Assembly (NCBI GenBank): GCA_947463755.1 | Contig: CANHUK010000059.1 | Span: forward strand, 1 to 7,740 | Source of the DNA: Chitinophagaceae bacterium | GTDB taxonomy: Bacteria; Bacteroidota; Bacteroidia; Chitinophagales; Chitinophagaceae | Length of the DNA: 7,740 nt | Reading direction: 5' to 3' | The notes under the pieces: generated by a model | What the model saw: only the letters and a program-made list of their open reading frames with translations | Told to the model about the DNA's origin: nothing | Databases searched by the model: none | Program-made: the position numbers and the translations under genes | Shown here: in pieces, positions 1-6,435 of the stretch | How positions within the stretch are numbered: position 1 is the first letter of the stretch | Layout of the letters: every line of letters starts with the position of its first letter

Positions 1-1571
1 CGCAGCATGAGCTGGCCTGCATGGTAGTAGGTGTTGGGCTCATGCCTCGACCGGATGATCGGAGCGTTCCAGTTGAAACGATATTTATTGTCCTTTGCAT
101 CACGCCCCAGGTACTGGATGGGCGCCGCCATGATGTTGGTACCGGCATTGGCCCTGTGGTCCATGACCTCGATGGTCCCCTGGTAACTGCCGCCCATGAC
201 AAGCCGCGGGTCTTCAGGGTCAAAGGCCAGGAAGGCGCTCTCACCACCCGCAGAGGCCTTCCAGCTCGCCGGGGTGATGTTCCGGCTGCTGAGTTCACGA
301 TGTGCGATGATCAGCGAGGTGTTGTCCTGTTGTCCACCATAGATGCGATAAGGAAATACATTGTCGACATTGATCCGGTAGAACTGGGCGGTGGGCATGT
401 TCGACTGGCTGCTCCATGTCTTTCCGCCATTCATAGTGATGACCGCGCCACCATCATCCGCCAGGATCATGTTGCGCGGATTACCCGGGTTGATCCACAG
501 ATCATGATGATCTCCGTGCTGGGTGTCCATTGACTGCCAGGTCTTCCCACCATCAGTGGATCTCAGCATCGGTGCGCTGAGGACATAAACGACCTGATCG
601 TTCTGAGGGTCGGTGAACAGTTCAATATAGTACCAGGCCCGCTGGATGAGTCTGTGATCATTGGTGACCCGATCCCAGCTGGCACCGGCGTCGTCCGAAA
701 CGAACAGACCGCCCGCTTCCTTATCGGAATCGCTTTCAATGAGCGCATACACCTTGGACGGGTTCGACCGACAAACGGAGATGGCCATCTTACCCAGCTC
801 AGAGGGTAGTCCCGCTTCCATGCGTGTCCATGTTTCTCCTGCATCAACGGATTTGTAGAGACCACTGCCCTGACCACCGCTGATGACCTTCCAGGGCTGC
901 CTTCCGTGTTCCCACATGGCGGCGTACATGATCCGGGGATTGGTCATATCCATGGACAACTCCGAACAACCGGTGCGGTCATTTACGAACAACACCTGCT
1001 TCCAGGTAGCACCGCCATCCACCGACTTATAAATACCCCGCTGGGCGGAGGGGCCATAAAGGGCGCCCTGGGCGGCCACATAAACGACATTCGGATCCCT
1101 GGGATGAATGACGATCCGGGCGATATGCTGGGTGAGTTCGAGCCCTATGCGCTTCCAGGTCCGCCCAGCGTCCGTGGACTTGTAGACGCCATCACCATGA
1201 TGGGTTTTTACCCCCCGCGGAGCATGCTCGCCCATGCCAACATACACTACATTCGGATCACTTTCCGCCACGGCCACAGCGCCAACGGACCCCGTTTTGA
1301 AAAATCCATCGGAAATATTGCGCCAGGTGATACCCATGTCATCGGTCTTCCACAGCCCACCCCCGGTGGTACCCATAAAGTAGGAAGTAATGTCTCCGGG
1401 AACACCGCAGGCTGCGACAGACCTTCCGCCCCGAAACGGGCCGATGGAGCGCCATTTCACGGGTGTAAAGTAGGCATCATGATCGACCGGAACCGGAACG
1501 ACCGGTTTCTTGGGTTGTGCCCCGGCAGGCAACGCGGCAAGGAGGAGCAGGAATCCGAAAATACGTGTCAT
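1..1571 (-). CDS. Secreted BNR/Asp-box beta-propeller protein, glycosyl-hydrolase/VPS10-like; N-terminal part only
   Basis: The reading frame is open from an ATG at 1571 to the left edge, giving 523 codons; the C-terminal part lies outside the window. Residues 1-18 are a signal peptide ending PAGA|QP, so the protein is exported. The start of the mature domain, [13 protein letters not shown] (39-51), followed by [10 protein letters not shown] (67-76), is typical of the large Bacteroidota family annotated as WD40/YVTN/BNR-like repeat-containing or glycosyl hydrolase. Members are usually about 900-1050 residues, so about half is present. Asp-boxes (S/T-x-D-x-G-x-T/S-W) are visible near residues 76-83, 132-139, 183-190, 241-248, 292-299, 338-345 and 379-386, which implies sortilin/sialidase-like propeller blades. 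The family's substrate is not established, and the hydrolase name rests on fold rather than visible catalytic residues. It appears monocistronic, 0.5 kb from the next gene. Confidence 0.9.
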   Translation of the reverse strand, partial: MTRIFGFLLLLAALPAGAQPKKPVVPVPVDHDAYFTPVKWRSIGPFRGGRSVAACGVPGDITSYFMGTTGGGLWKTDDMGITWRNISDGFFKTGSVGAVAVAESDPNVVYVGMGEHAPRGVKTHHGDGVYKSTDAGRTWKRIGLELTQHIARIVIHPRDPNVVYVAAQGALYGPSAQRGIYKSVDGGATWKQVLFVNDRTGCSELSMDMTNPRIMYAAMWEHGRQPWKVISGGQGSGLYKSVDAGETWTRMEAGLPSELGKMAISVCRSNPSKVYALIESDSDKEAGGLFVSDDAGASWDRVTNDHRLIQRAWYYIELFTDPQNDQVVYVLSAPMLRSTDGGKTWQSMDTQHGDHHDLWINPGNPRNMILADDGGAVITMNGGKTWSSQSNMPTAQFYRINVDNVFPYRIYGGQQDNTSLIIAHRELSSRNITPASWKASAGGESAFLAFDPEDPRLVMGGSYQGTIEVMDHRANAGTNIMAAPIQYLGRDAKDNKYRFNWNAPIIRSRHEPNTYYHAGQLML

Positions 1572-1973
1572 GAGCGGCGCAATTGATATACCGCAAAATA
1601 AGGATTAATGCAGGAAGATGTAGTGAAGTGTTTAGGGGTGTCAGGAGGATCGTCCTTGAACGAGGCCCCCCACGATCCGTACCTGTGGGATTCCTCCGGA
1701 CGATCCATCCTGTCATAGCCCCCGGATAGCGCAACACCTGTGAAGGTGTCCGTATCGGCAGCCCGACGCCGGATGATAGTATGCATCTCACCGGCTGCCG
1801 GCTGCCCTTGTTAACCCATGGACAAATTCTTGAGCCCGAAAAACTGGTCAGAAAGGTGATTCAGTCGCGTTTCGGGGTATCACAAATGTACTACGACATT
1901 CAGACGAAGGAGTTACAGATGATAAAAATCTGTGTTACATTACTTGAAAACTTGTGCACTTTTGAACGCGAGA

Positions 1974-2003
1974 GGTTACAAAAGCGGGAAAATGGTTACA
2001 AAA
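1974..2003 (+). repeat. Direct repeat GGTTACAAAA, two copies at 20-bp spacing
   Basis: The 10-mer GGTTACAAAA occurs at 1974-1983 and again at 1994-2003, exactly 20 bp apart, with two further GTTACA words upstream (around 1912 and 1934). Spacing of about two helical turns is compatible with a protein-binding site. The second copy overlaps the T-tract of the minus-strand terminator, so the repeat may be incidental. Confidence 0.4.
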
Positions 2004-2066
2004 AAAGAAAAACCCGATCAGAAATGAAGAAAGTCGTGATAACGACCGGTTTCATTTTCAATCGGG
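2000..2066 (-). terminator. Intrinsic terminator downstream of the small membrane-protein gene
   Basis: Read on the minus strand, a long imperfect hairpin has an outer stem CCCGAT/ATCGGG (2061-2066 with 2013-2018). This continues after a 2-nt mismatch into an AT-rich arm AAATGAA/TTCATTT and closes with an apical GTCG/CGAC around loop TGATAA (plus-strand reading). It is followed directly by a T-rich run of 13 nt (2000-2012, a single C interruption). It starts 25 nt beyond the stop codon of the membrane-protein gene. Hairpin plus T-tract is the classical rho-independent arrangement. On the plus strand no T-tract follows, so it is directional. Confidence 0.75.
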
Positions 2067-2090
2067 TCAACCAGGTAACAGACGTACCGC

Positions 2091-2561
2091 TTACATGCCC
2101 GGGAACAGCCCGCGACCGACCTCCTGCATAAATGGCCAGGGCGTCCGCAACAGGATAAGGACCAGCGCGATCAGGAAATAACGGAAGGCCTTTGCATATT
2201 TGACGTCATCAGATACCGCTTTCTTGGCCATCCCGTGGCCAAGCGTGATCATGACGATGGCGATGAGCATGGTGAGCGGGTGCTCCAACTGATAGAAACG
2301 ATAGAATGCGCTCTTCATCATCGAAACACCTTCCGGCCGTTGATGGGTGAAGAGTCCATATCTGCCGGCCAGCCACTGAAAAAGGCCCAGGAGCAGGGTA
2401 ATATGTGCAGCGATCATAGTGAACAGCCAGATCTTCTTATCGCCAGGCACAAAAGCCTTCTGCTGTTTCCAACCTGTATAACTTTTCACGACCGATAATA
2501 CGAGCAGCACCAGGATCACCCAGCGCAAAAGACTATGTAAATGCAACAGACCTGTTTCCAT
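2091..2561 (-). CDS. Small four-helix integral membrane protein, cytochrome-b-like histidines
   Basis: The 156-residue protein has four hydrophobic segments at about residues 10-27, 44-66, 94-112 and 124-140, and no signal peptide, so it should sit in the inner membrane. It begins with LLHLHSLLRW (5-14), a hallmark of a conserved Bacteroidota protein of unknown function that is sometimes labelled cytochrome b. Histidines H7 and H9 (before TM1), H53 (TM2), H94 (start of TM3) and H109 (end of TM3) could ligate heme or metal near the membrane faces, but this is inference. The ATG at 2561 is 50 nt past the pfkB stop, and a possible own promoter lies in that gap. The intrinsic terminator follows it, so it is the last gene of its transcript. 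Confidence 0.85.
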   Translation of the reverse strand: METGLLHLHSLLRWVILVLLVLSVVKSYTGWKQQKAFVPGDKKIWLFTMIAAHITLLLGLFQWLAGRYGLFTHQRPEGVSMMKSAFYRFYQLEHPLTMLIAIVMITLGHGMAKKAVSDDVKYAKAFRYFLIALVLILLRTPWPFMQEVGRGLFPGM

Positions 2562-2583
2562 ACGTGTATAATTTAATGAACAT

Positions 2584-2591
2584 CAAAAATA
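2584..2591 (-). promoter_or_regulatory. Bacteroidota -7 element TATTTTTG
   Basis: The minus strand reads TATTTTTG, an exact match to the Bacteroidota sigma-A -7 consensus TAnnTTTG, in the 50-nt gap between pfkB and the membrane-protein gene. It would give a leader of roughly 17 nt before the ATG at 2561. No clear TTG -33 box is found 19-23 bp upstream, so transcription from here could be weak or merely supplement readthrough from pfkB. Confidence 0.35.
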
Positions 2592-2611
2592 ACCGACGGG
2601 TTTGAAAACAT

Positions 2612-3544
2612 TTAGGATTTTTTTTGACGGATCCAGTTGTACAATCGGTCCACATCAACGGGATCGAAGAGTTGCGTGCCCGGCTGCATGGTCGTGGCAG
2701 ACCCACAGGCAACACCCCAACTTACCGCATCAGAGATCTCCCAGCCTTTTTCCAAAGCATGAACGATGCCTGCGACCATACTGTCCCCTGCGCCTACAGT
2801 GCTTAACTGTTTAACGGTCGGAGCAGGTATATGTCCTGATCCGTTACGTGTAACCCATAGCGCACCTGCGGGTCCCAGAGACACGACGACCACCTGGCAC
2901 TGACCTTGGCCGATCAATGCACGGGCAGCTTCATCAACATCGTCAAGTTCGAGACTTGCCACGCCTGAAAGTTCTGACAACTCTCTCAGATTGGGCTTTA
3001 CCAGGTATGCACCCCGATGAACCGCTTCCTGCAAAGCAGTACCTCCTGCATCCACAATGCAACGACCACCTGCATGGTTAACACGCGCAGCCAGCTGAGC
3101 CGGGAAGTCGATCGGCATCCCTTTTGGCAAACTGCCGCTTATGACAACCATACCTGATGTATCTACACCTGCTAATATCTTGTCGATCATCGAATTGAAT
3201 ACTTCCAGACCAATATCCGGGCCTTCTGTTACGATCCGATACTGTGCACCGGTGACGCGCTCATTGATCATGATACTCTCCCGGGTCTCGCCCGCAATTT
3301 GTATGGCCCGGAAATCTATAGACTCCGTCCGGAGGATGGATTCCAATAAACTGCCATTCACTCCGCCGGAAAGAAAAGTCGCCTGCACGTCTCCACCCAA
3401 ACGACGGATACAACGGGCGACGTTGATGCCCCCGCCTCCGGCCTCTACCGAAGGGTTTGGGCACCGCAGTTTATGATCAGGAGCCAGTCGTTCAACTTCA
3501 AATCCTTTGTCTATGGCTGGATTCAGGGTGATGGTACTGACCAT
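2612..3544 (-). CDS. pfkB: 6-phosphofructokinase II, PfkB/ribokinase family
   Basis: This cytoplasmic sugar kinase is predicted to phosphorylate fructose 6-phosphate to the 1,6-bisphosphate with ATP. The 310 residues align along their length with E. coli Pfk-2 as I recall it. The N-terminal strand is TITLNPAID (4-12), followed by KLRC (25-28), the PfkB signature GGGGINVAR (36-44) and VISGSLP (134-140). KPN (183-185) follows, then VVVSLGPAGAL (219-229), and the C-terminal signature STVGAGDSM (248-256) has the catalytic Asp at 254. KLRC and KPN resemble Pfk-2 more than FruK or tagatose-6-phosphate kinases, but FruK activity cannot be excluded. An upstream in-frame ATG at 3592 would add 16 residues with no family counterpart, so the ATG at 3544 is preferred. 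The gene sits between the envelope cluster and the small membrane protein with no evident functional link to either. Confidence 0.9.
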   Translation of the reverse strand: MVSTITLNPAIDKGFEVERLAPDHKLRCPNPSVEAGGGGINVARCIRRLGGDVQATFLSGGVNGSLLESILRTESIDFRAIQIAGETRESIMINERVTGAQYRIVTEGPDIGLEVFNSMIDKILAGVDTSGMVVISGSLPKGMPIDFPAQLAARVNHAGGRCIVDAGGTALQEAVHRGAYLVKPNLRELSELSGVASLELDDVDEAARALIGQGQCQVVVVSLGPAGALWVTRNGSGHIPAPTVKQLSTVGAGDSMVAGIVHALEKGWEISDAVSWGVACGSATTMQPGTQLFDPVDVDRLYNWIRQKKS

Positions 3545-3590
3545 GTTAATTAAGTTGGATGATAAGTAATAACAGAAGACACCGAGCCTC

Positions 3591-3635
3591 ATATCGCTTT
3601 CACGATATCACCCTTTACATGTAGATTGTAAAAGG
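3591..3635. other. Two tandem hairpins between the thioredoxin gene and pfkB
   Basis: A hairpin of about 8 bp (3612-3635: CCTTTACA and TGTAAAAGG around a 7-nt loop, one wobble pair) begins 11 nt past the thioredoxin stop codon. It is followed by a perfect 6-bp inverted repeat ATATCG-CTTTCA-CGATAT (3591-3608). Neither has a T-tract on the minus strand. They could mark the 3' end of the envelope-cluster mRNA by processing or factor-dependent termination, or form part of the pfkB leader. Confidence 0.4.
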
Positions 3636-3646
3636 AAGTACAGGAA

Positions 3647-4129
3647 CTACTTCAATAGTCGCAGGATCGCCTGCTCCAGTTCAGCACCATGCAGGTCCAC
3701 TTCCTGCAGCACCCCTTTCCGATCCATTAAGAAGGTCGCCGGGATATAGGACACTCCGTAGGCTGACAACACCCGGTTTTTCTCCGCCGCCGGAACGATC
3801 ACCTGTGGCCAGGTCATCTTATCGGTCTTGACCGCCTTCTGCCAGGCTGTACGGTTGTCATCAACAGACACCCCCAGGATCTGCAACCCCTGTCCCTTGT
3901 ATTTGGCATAGAGTTTCACCAGCTCCGGGCTGTTCTCCCGGCAGGGACGACACCAGCTTGCCCAAAAATCCAGCAGCACCACAGAACCCCGCATAGACGA
4001 AAGCGACATGGCCTTCCCCTGTGCATCAGGCAAGGTCAGTTCGGGTGAAGGATCCCCCTTTCGGGGCTGTGCCTGCGTGGTCAGCGAAAGCAGGGTTGTG
4101 CCCAACAGGAGCATGAGGAGTTGTTTCAT
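3647..4129 (-). CDS. Secreted TlpA/ResA-like thiol-disulfide oxidoreductase
   Basis: The 160-residue protein has a signal peptide (about residues 1-20, ending TQA|Q) and a thioredoxin-fold domain of the AhpC-TSA/Redoxin TlpA type. The active site is WCRPC (59-63) inside VVLLDFWASW. The cis-proline motif is YIP (128-130), followed by the family's ATFLMDRKG segment (131-139). It should act in the periplasm, either reducing disulfides (ResA/TlpA role) or maintaining cysteine ligands. An ATG 39 nt upstream (4168) would prepend MAGWTFYQKTLLQ, which spoils the signal peptide, so the ATG at 4129 was chosen. It lies 67 nt downstream of the beta-barrel gene in the same direction. Given two CxxC HMA proteins and a Cys-rich protein upstream, a role in keeping metal-binding thiols reduced is plausible but inferred. 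Confidence 0.9.
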   Translation of the reverse strand: MKQLLMLLLGTTLLSLTTQAQPRKGDPSPELTLPDAQGKAMSLSSMRGSVVLLDFWASWCRPCRENSPELVKLYAKYKGQGLQILGVSVDDNRTAWQKAVKTDKMTWPQVIVPAAEKNRVLSAYGVSYIPATFLMDRKGVLQEVDLHGAELEQAILRLLK

Positions 4130-4196
4130 TTGCAACAGTGTTTTTTGATAAAAAGTCCACCCAGCCATTTCAGACCAGTTTTGATGATATGGAGCA

Positions 4197-5087
4197 TCAT
4201 GTGCGTTTTCTTTTCAATGCATTCAGGAATGTAGTCTCTACGCTGAACATCCATCGCTCGGTCGACATGCGGAACACATCACCCCGCACCTGGGTCCGGT
4301 ATCCCAGGTTCACCTTGGTCTGGCTTTTCAGGATCAATTGAAGCGCCGGAGCGACGTCCAGGAAACCTCCGGTCTTTCCCAGGTTCCTGGAACCCAGGAA
4401 TTCAAGATAGAGGTTCAGGTTTGTCTGACCATAATCGTTGTAGCGCCGGGGAAAAAGCAGATAGCCTGCAGAAACCGAATAATTGTGCGAACGATAGGGG
4501 TGCGCGTTGACATGGGCCGCCTGCCAGCGCCGGGGATGCAGTACTTCCATCCGGCTCAGATTGACCGATACCGCCAGTTTGTGCAACAACTGCGTGAAGA
4601 TGATACCACCCTGAACGCCGCTCTGATCCCCCTCGGTCGTGAGTTCATCGAACATAGGATTGTTCCGGCTCCTGGATGCATCTGCGTACAGCGCCATCCG
4701 AAAATGACGATGCACTTCATCGCGGGAAAAGAAACGGTACTTGAATCCCAGGTTCATCGACTCGAATTTCGTCGCCGGCTGGTACATGTTCGAGATCGTC
4801 ATGCCGGTCCGAAGCATCCATTTCCTGTCAAGTCCGAACTGAGCGGAAACAGACTGGCGATGTTCAGGATTTCCCGACATCACGCCTTGCTGGAATTTAC
4901 CCGCATACTTCAGGTTCAGTGACCGGGCCGGTATATTGGAGGCCGGCTCAGAAAACACATAGAGCTCCTGCGCCCTGGGCGAGGTGTCAATGATCCCCCA
5001 CCATGTCAGGGATATGATTGCGGTAAGGCGGAACTGGAACCATCGCTTGATGGGACGCGATAGATCACCATGGGATATTGCTTTCAT
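4197..5087 (-). CDS. Probable outer-membrane beta-barrel protein, function unknown
   Basis: The 296-residue protein has a basic N-terminus and a hydrophobic stretch (about 21-33), with likely cleavage after PRA (37-39) before QELYVF. The mature part is rich in alternating aromatic/polar segments typical of amphipathic beta-strands, for example MNLGFKYRFF, FRMALYADA, KLAVSVNLS, HNYSVSAGYLLF, TNLNLYLEFLG, TKVNLGYRTQV and WMFSVETTFL. It contains short polar turns and no TM helix. This fits an 8-12-stranded outer-membrane barrel; I do not recognise a precise family. The ATG at 5087 follows the preceding stop after 5 nt, so expression is very probably coupled to the upstream HMA protein. A role in metal passage or sensing at the outer membrane is inference from position only. 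An ATG at 5150 would overlap the upstream gene and is rejected. Confidence 0.75.
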   Translation of the reverse strand: MKAISHGDLSRPIKRWFQFRLTAIISLTWWGIIDTSPRAQELYVFSEPASNIPARSLNLKYAGKFQQGVMSGNPEHRQSVSAQFGLDRKWMLRTGMTISNMYQPATKFESMNLGFKYRFFSRDEVHRHFRMALYADASRSRNNPMFDELTTEGDQSGVQGGIIFTQLLHKLAVSVNLSRMEVLHPRRWQAAHVNAHPYRSHNYSVSAGYLLFPRRYNDYGQTNLNLYLEFLGSRNLGKTGGFLDVAPALQLILKSQTKVNLGYRTQVRGDVFRMSTERWMFSVETTFLNALKRKRT

Positions 5088-5095
5088 GTCCTTTA
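5085..5095 (-). promoter_or_regulatory. Stop/start junction TAAAGGACATG (translational coupling)
   Basis: On the minus strand the TAA ending the HMA gene is separated from the ATG of the barrel gene by five bases (AGGAC). The purine patch AAAGGA partly overlaps the stop codon and ends only 1 nt before the ATG, too close for a normal Shine-Dalgarno. Reinitiation by the terminating ribosome is therefore the simplest reading. This fixes the start of the barrel gene. Confidence 0.55.
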
Positions 5096-5641
5096 CATTA
5101 TGACATGAAAAATGGAACTGCCTTCCGGGATGGATGCAGATCGGCAACATTCACCAGATGCCTTGCCCGTTAGAAAACATTCATGACGGGATGCCCGGGC
5201 ATAACGTTTCTGGTCCTTCGTACCCAAAAAGGCCTTATCGATCAGCCTCATCGATGAGGCTCCGTCTGCCGGGAGGCTTTTCACAGAAATGATGTGTAGG
5301 TACATGCCATTCATGGACACGTGACGATCGGCCACGGTTTCTTCCGGTCTGATCCTGGCATTGACACTGAGCCCGGCTACGCCGAAGCCCGCCTCTTCCA
5401 CCCGCTTGCGGATCATGTCCGGATCCAAAGTCATGTCTGGTTTGACAGATATGACGAACTCCGATTTCTCGAGGTCGGTTTCCACCCGGCTGATCCAGGG
5501 GACAGTTTCAAGATTCTTGTGTATCGAACGCGCACAAAGCGCACAGGTCAGGCCGCTGGCCTGGAGGCGAAAGGAACTGACTTGCGCCTCCGCACCGAAT
5601 GCCATGAGCACGCCGAGGCACGCCATGATGATCCTGGACAT
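5093..5641 (-). CDS. Secreted heavy-metal-associated (HMA) domain protein with unique C-terminal domain
   Basis: The 182-residue protein has a signal peptide (1-19, ending AEA|Q). The HMA fold at about residues 23-92 includes the metal-binding loop GLTCALCARS (30-39) with C33 and C36, and the typical late segment EEAGFGVAGL (82-91). The canonical M of GMTCxxC is replaced by L. Residues 93-182 form a second, non-HMA region that includes HVSMNGMYLHIISV, and a cluster C155, C165, C166 near the end. I recall a similar arrangement in other Chitinophagaceae HMA proteins, but the function is unknown. It probably binds Cu(I) or another soft metal in the periplasm. The frame is open upstream to 5986 only because it crosses the neighbouring gene's repeats. 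The ATG at 5641 gives a proper signal peptide and is chosen. It lies 67 nt after the repeat protein and is coupled to the barrel gene. Confidence 0.88.
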   Translation of the reverse strand: MSRIIMACLGVLMAFGAEAQVSSFRLQASGLTCALCARSIHKNLETVPWISRVETDLEKSEFVISVKPDMTLDPDMIRKRVEEAGFGVAGLSVNARIRPEETVADRHVSMNGMYLHIISVKSLPADGASSMRLIDKAFLGTKDQKRYARASRHECFLTGKASGECCRSASIPEGSSIFHVIM

Positions 5642-5655
5642 GGTAAAATGAGTTG

Positions 5656-5684
5656 AACGGCAGGGACGAATGGCCCCTGCCGTT
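5656..5684 (-). promoter_or_regulatory. Perfect 10-bp hairpin between the two HMA genes
   Basis: AACGGCAGGG and its exact complement flank a 9-nt loop, centred in the 67-nt gap between the Cys-repeat gene and the second HMA gene. On the minus strand only a weak T-containing stretch follows (CAACTCATTTTA), so it is a poor intrinsic terminator. It more likely attenuates downstream expression or protects the 3' end of the upstream message, letting the repeat protein be made in excess. The structure is seen directly; the role is inference. Confidence 0.6.
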
Positions 5685-5708
5685 GATTTAACAAAGTGAA
5701 GGTGAGGA

Positions 5709-6371
5709 TCAGGCCTTGCAGCAGGCAGCGTCCTTACCCATGGTGCATTTGCCGTCCTTGCAACAGGCGGCGTCCTTGCCCATCGTGCACTTGCCGTCTT
5801 TGCAGCAACCGGCATCCTTGGACATGGAGCACTTGCCATCCTTGCAACAGGCGGCGTCCTTGCCCATCGAGCACTTGCCGTCCTTGCAGCAACCGGCATC
5901 CTTGGCCATGGTGCACTTACCGTCTTTGCAGCAGGCAGCGTCCTTACCCATTGTGCACTTGCCGTCCTTGCAGCAACCGGCATCATGCCCGCCGTGTGTC
6001 GCGGTCATGGCTGCGATCTGATTTTGCACGGCAGCCGGTTTGCGGTCGTACTTGCAGCAACCATGGAGCTTCGTGTAAGCCTCGTCCGATCCCTTTACAT
6101 CACGTGTATCGTATCCGGTGGCGGCAATGGCTTCCTGTATGAGATCAGCGTTGGTCTTGTTGGCACGATAGCTGACCCTGAGGATCTTGGTATCGGGATT
6201 CCAGTCGGCCTCGGTGGCACCGGCAGATTTCGCTGCCTTTTCAATGGTGGCCTCGCACATGCCACAGTTACCCCAAACCTTGATCTCTTCGTTACGGGCA
6301 CGCTGGGCGAAAGAAGAAACAGAGATGAGCAAAGACAGGGTAAGTCCGAAAATGAATGTATTTGTTTTCAT
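5709..6371 (-). CDS. Secreted HMA domain fused to a metallothionein-like Cys/Met repeat array
   Basis: The 220-residue protein has three parts. A signal peptide (1-22, cleavage SFA|Q) exports it. An HMA domain (about 28-92) carries the loop VWGNCGMCE (32-40) with C36 and C39, followed by the segment SDEAYTKLHGCCKYDRK (95-111), both typical of Bacteroidota HMA proteins. The tail (130-220) consists of six complete 14-residue repeats of consensus DA(G/A)CCKDGKC(T/S)M(G/A/S)K plus a partial seventh, DAACCKA. The tail has 20 Cys, the whole protein 24, and each full unit adds one Met and three Lys. It should act in the periplasm; no lipobox is seen. Soft-metal binding, most plausibly Cu(I), is inferred from CxxC, CC and M ligands. 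The tail could store or buffer metal delivered to the HMA domain. The gene follows the HYC_CC_PP gene by 106 nt, and two dyads lie in that gap. Confidence 0.93.
   Translation of the reverse strand: MKTNTFIFGLTLSLLISVSSFAQRARNEEIKVWGNCGMCEATIEKAAKSAGATEADWNPDTKILRVSYRANKTNADLIQEAIAATGYDTRDVKGSDEAYTKLHGCCKYDRKPAAVQNQIAAMTATHGGHDAGCCKDGKCTMGKDAACCKDGKCTMAKDAGCCKDGKCSMGKDAACCKDGKCSMSKDAGCCKDGKCTMGKDAACCKDGKCTMGKDAACCKA
5712..5984 (-). repeat. 42-bp coding tandem repeats, 6 full plus half, with 84-bp super-period
   Basis: The array encodes units at residues 130-143, 144-157, 158-171, 172-185, 186-199, 200-213 and the partial 214-220. Units 1, 3 and 5 all begin GAT GCC GGT TGC TGC (DAGCC). Units 2, 4, 6 and 7 begin GAC GCY GCC TGY TGC (DAACC). 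The alternation at both amino-acid and codon level indicates that an 84-bp pair was the unit of amplification. Because 42 is a multiple of three, several other frames on both strands stay open through the array. Confidence 0.95.
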
Positions 6372-6408
6372 GATTAGATGAATGTTAAATTAGGATAGAT
6401 GAATGAAT

Positions 6409-6426
6409 GCATGAAGATGTTCATGC
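6409..6426 (-). promoter_or_regulatory. Dyad GCATGAA-4-TTCATGC upstream of the Cys-repeat gene
   Basis: A perfect 7-bp inverted repeat with a 4-bp spacer lies 38 nt upstream of the ATG at 6371. No T-tract follows, so it is not an intrinsic terminator. It could be a repressor operator or a leader hairpin. The surrounding sequence also contains several ATTCAT/GAATGA words, which lowers the significance of the match. Confidence 0.4.
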
Positions 6427-6435
6427 GACAGGTTT

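Larger units (their letters stand above)
1572..2090. other. Non-coding intergenic region, 519 bp
   Basis: No convincing gene is visible. The right half (about 1850-2050) is clearly more AT-rich than the flanking genes. It contains the leader of the BNR gene, where TTATTTTG (minus strand, 1594-1601) is one mismatch from the Bacteroidota -7 element TAnnTTTG but has no clear -33 partner. It also contains an inverted repeat GGATCGT/ACGATCC (1647-1653 and 1672-1678), a small perfect hairpin ACAGAT-7 nt-ATCTGT (1915-1933), a 20-bp-spaced direct repeat (1974-2003), and the terminator of the gene to the right. A 116-codon plus-strand reading frame here (1781-2131) shows no domain and runs into the terminator and the next gene. 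Confidence 0.7.

Noticed and set aside
21..1586. Plus-strand reading frames of 170 and 226 codons opposite the BNR gene
   Set aside because: They are shadows. The minus-strand frame is open for 523 codons with regular Asp-box motifs and a signal peptide.
1647..1678. Inverted repeat GGATCGT/ACGATCC as a terminator or insertion-sequence end
   Set aside because: There is an 18-nt loop, no T-tract, no transposase and no target duplication; a third CGATCC nearby suggests chance composition.
1781..2131. Plus-strand 116-codon reading frame
   Set aside because: It has no domain or signal peptide, its composition shifts along its length, and it crosses the terminator and the 3' end of the minus-strand gene.
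3545..3592. Upstream ATG for pfkB adding 16 residues
   Set aside because: PfkB-family proteins begin directly with the strand MVSTITLNPAID, and the extension overlaps a hairpin region and has no family counterpart.
4130..4168. Upstream ATG for the thioredoxin gene
   Set aside because: It would place 13 extra residues before an otherwise standard lysine-start signal peptide.
5712..5984. Possible CRISPR array
   Set aside because: The 42-bp units are contiguous with no unique spacers and translate into a conserved Cys-rich peptide.
5642..5986. N-terminal extension of 115 residues on the second HMA gene (Ala/Arg-rich repeats)
   Set aside because: It is an out-of-frame reading of the neighbouring gene's 42-bp repeats. 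The internal ATG at 5641 begins a normal signal peptide. A programmed frameshift joining the two genes is not supported by any slippery site that I see.
5696..6142. Plus-strand reading frames of 101 and 148 codons over the repeat array
   Set aside because: They are antisense artefacts, kept open because the repeat length is divisible by three and the units lack stop codons in several frames. The minus-strand frame has a signal peptide and a recognisable HMA domain.
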